Origin: Candidatus Auribacterota bacterium
Lineage (GTDB): Bacteria; Auribacterota; JAFGBW01
Assembly (NCBI GenBank): GCA_016932965.1
Contig: JAFGBW010000222.1
Coordinates: 1 to 8,774, forward strand
Length of the DNA: 8,774 nt
Reading direction: 5' to 3'
Each line of letters starts with the position of its first letter. Within the stretch, counting starts at the first letter, position 1. The notes below the pieces were generated by a model, which was not told where the DNA came from, did not search any database, and saw only the letters and a list, made by a program, of their open reading frames with translations. Below are positions 8,068 to 8,774 of the stretch, piece after piece. A program made the translations under genes and the position numbers.

Positions 8068-8688
8068 TTATGCGGCTTGAGCCTGTTTCGGAGGATGAAG
8101 TTCCCTTAATGGGGATGCAGCAGGCGGAAGAATCGGACATGACAGATATAGATGCTGTGCACGGGTTTTAGATATTTGAAAGCATTCACTGAGGGCCCGT
8201 ATAAGCATATCAAAGTCCATGCTGCTGGGAGGGCCGTTTCCTTTTTCAGTTGACTCATCATTTATTTTTTTAGTTCTGGAGATATATTTTAAAAGTTCCA
8301 AACCTCTAGTCAGATTCAAACCGGGGTGGGTCATTGCCACATCATTCACGGGGCTGAATGAATCGGCTTTTCTGAAAATTTCATGCAGTTCATAGGCAAT
8401 AGGATTGATCGGATTCTGTTCATCTCCCTTCCATTTATCCCTGCTGAATTGATCAGGACTGGTTGAGAGTCCCACTTTATAATCATAGATTTGTCTGAAT
8501 AATTCCAGCATTCCCGCATCAATATCCTGAATGTGTTTTGGCAGTTCTGATGATCTGAGCATGGTTCTTAGTCTATCAGCAACGAGTTCCTTTTCTTCAC
8601 CCAATTGCTGCAATTGTTCTTGTCCGGAAGTCAGTTGAGTGAGAAGGAAATTTGAAGCTTGTGTAAAAGAAGCAAGTTTCCCATTCAT
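8068..8688 (-). CDS. Unrecognised soluble, mostly helical protein
   Basis: I do not recognise a family. From the ATG at 8688 it has 206 residues, no signal peptide and no membrane segment. Residues 12-48 look helical and rich in Gln/Leu/Glu, ending with RLRTMLRSSEL. A middle part (90-140) includes an acidic/aromatic stretch and NLTRGLELLKYISRTKK. A Gly/Ser/Glu-rich linker (141-158) leads to a last helix (159-182), and the Pro/Ala-rich tail ends in KQAQAA. The start was chosen for its strong AGGAG five bases upstream. The frame has no stop up to the window edge, and in-frame ATGs at 8757 and 8751 could give 229 or 227 residues, so a longer protein beginning outside the window is possible. It converges on thiC with a 52-base gap that holds no clear terminator. 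It could be a cytoplasmic accessory or regulatory protein, but no function can be assigned. Confidence 0.6.
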   Translation of the reverse strand: MNGKLASFTQASNFLLTQLTSGQEQLQQLGEEKELVADRLRTMLRSSELPKHIQDIDAGMLELFRQIYDYKVGLSTSPDQFSRDKWKGDEQNPINPIAYELHEIFRKADSFSPVNDVAMTHPGLNLTRGLELLKYISRTKKINDESTEKGNGPPSSMDFDMLIRALSECFQISKTRAQHLYLSCPILPPAASPLRELHPPKQAQAA

Positions 8689-8692
8689 GGAA

Positions 8693-8698
8693 TCTCCT
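8693..8698 (-). promoter_or_regulatory. Shine-Dalgarno deciding the start of the 8068-8688 gene
   Basis: On the minus strand AGGAGA sits just upstream of the ATG at 8688-8686 (AGGAG, then a 5-base spacer ATTCC). It is the strongest ribosome-binding site near any of the candidate starts. The ATGs at 8757 and 8751 have only a weak TGGAA-like sequence upstream. Confidence 0.6.
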
Positions 8699-8774
8699 GA
8701 ATTATGAACGATACGGATTGCCTTTCCTTTTTCTCCTTTAACAAAAGACATGATCATTTCCAGGTATAGATCTC

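Overview
The window looks like a chromosomal segment of a Gram-negative-type bacterium with moderate to low G+C. The paired membrane stomatin-like proteins HflK and HflC, a type IV pilus retraction ATPase and a secreted TPR protein all point to a diderm. I cannot place it at phylum level. A free-standing Hanks-type kinase, PilT and an elongator tRNA-Met of the GGCGACG type together fit several uncultured diderm lineages, but this is only an impression. There is no insertion sequence, phage gene, CRISPR array or other sign of mobility.

Layout: most of the window is a leftward (minus-strand) run. Read in its transcription direction it is pilT (6260-5151), tRNA-Met(CAU) (5079-5007), a secreted six-repeat TPR protein (4987-4223), hflK (4226-3156), hflC (3163-2144), an SO_0444/ArsP-type metal-efflux permease (2094-1024) and a membrane-anchored Ser/Thr protein kinase (996-40). 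TPR-hflK and hflK-hflC overlap by 4 and 8 bases. The next gaps are 49 and 27 bases, so the last five genes look like one operon. The tRNA ends only 19 bases before the TPR start codon, with no terminator between them. On the plus strand, divergent from pilT across a 126-base spacer, lies thiC (6387-8015). Convergent with thiC is an unrecognised 206-residue protein on the minus strand (8688-8068), whose reading frame stays open to the right edge.

How they may work together: HflK and HflC form a large membrane assembly that in E. coli cages the FtsH protease and modulates membrane-protein turnover. The translationally coupled TPR protein is predicted to be exported, so it would sit on the same side of the membrane as the HflKC dome and is a candidate partner. 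The permease and kinase at the end of the operon add a transport function and a phosphorylation function to the same transcription unit. This conserved-looking set is the most interesting part of the window, but the functional link is inferred from gene order only. thiC (thiamine pyrimidine synthesis) and pilT (pilus retraction) are ordinary genes. thiC is notable for lacking both a recognisable TPP riboswitch and a Shine-Dalgarno sequence.
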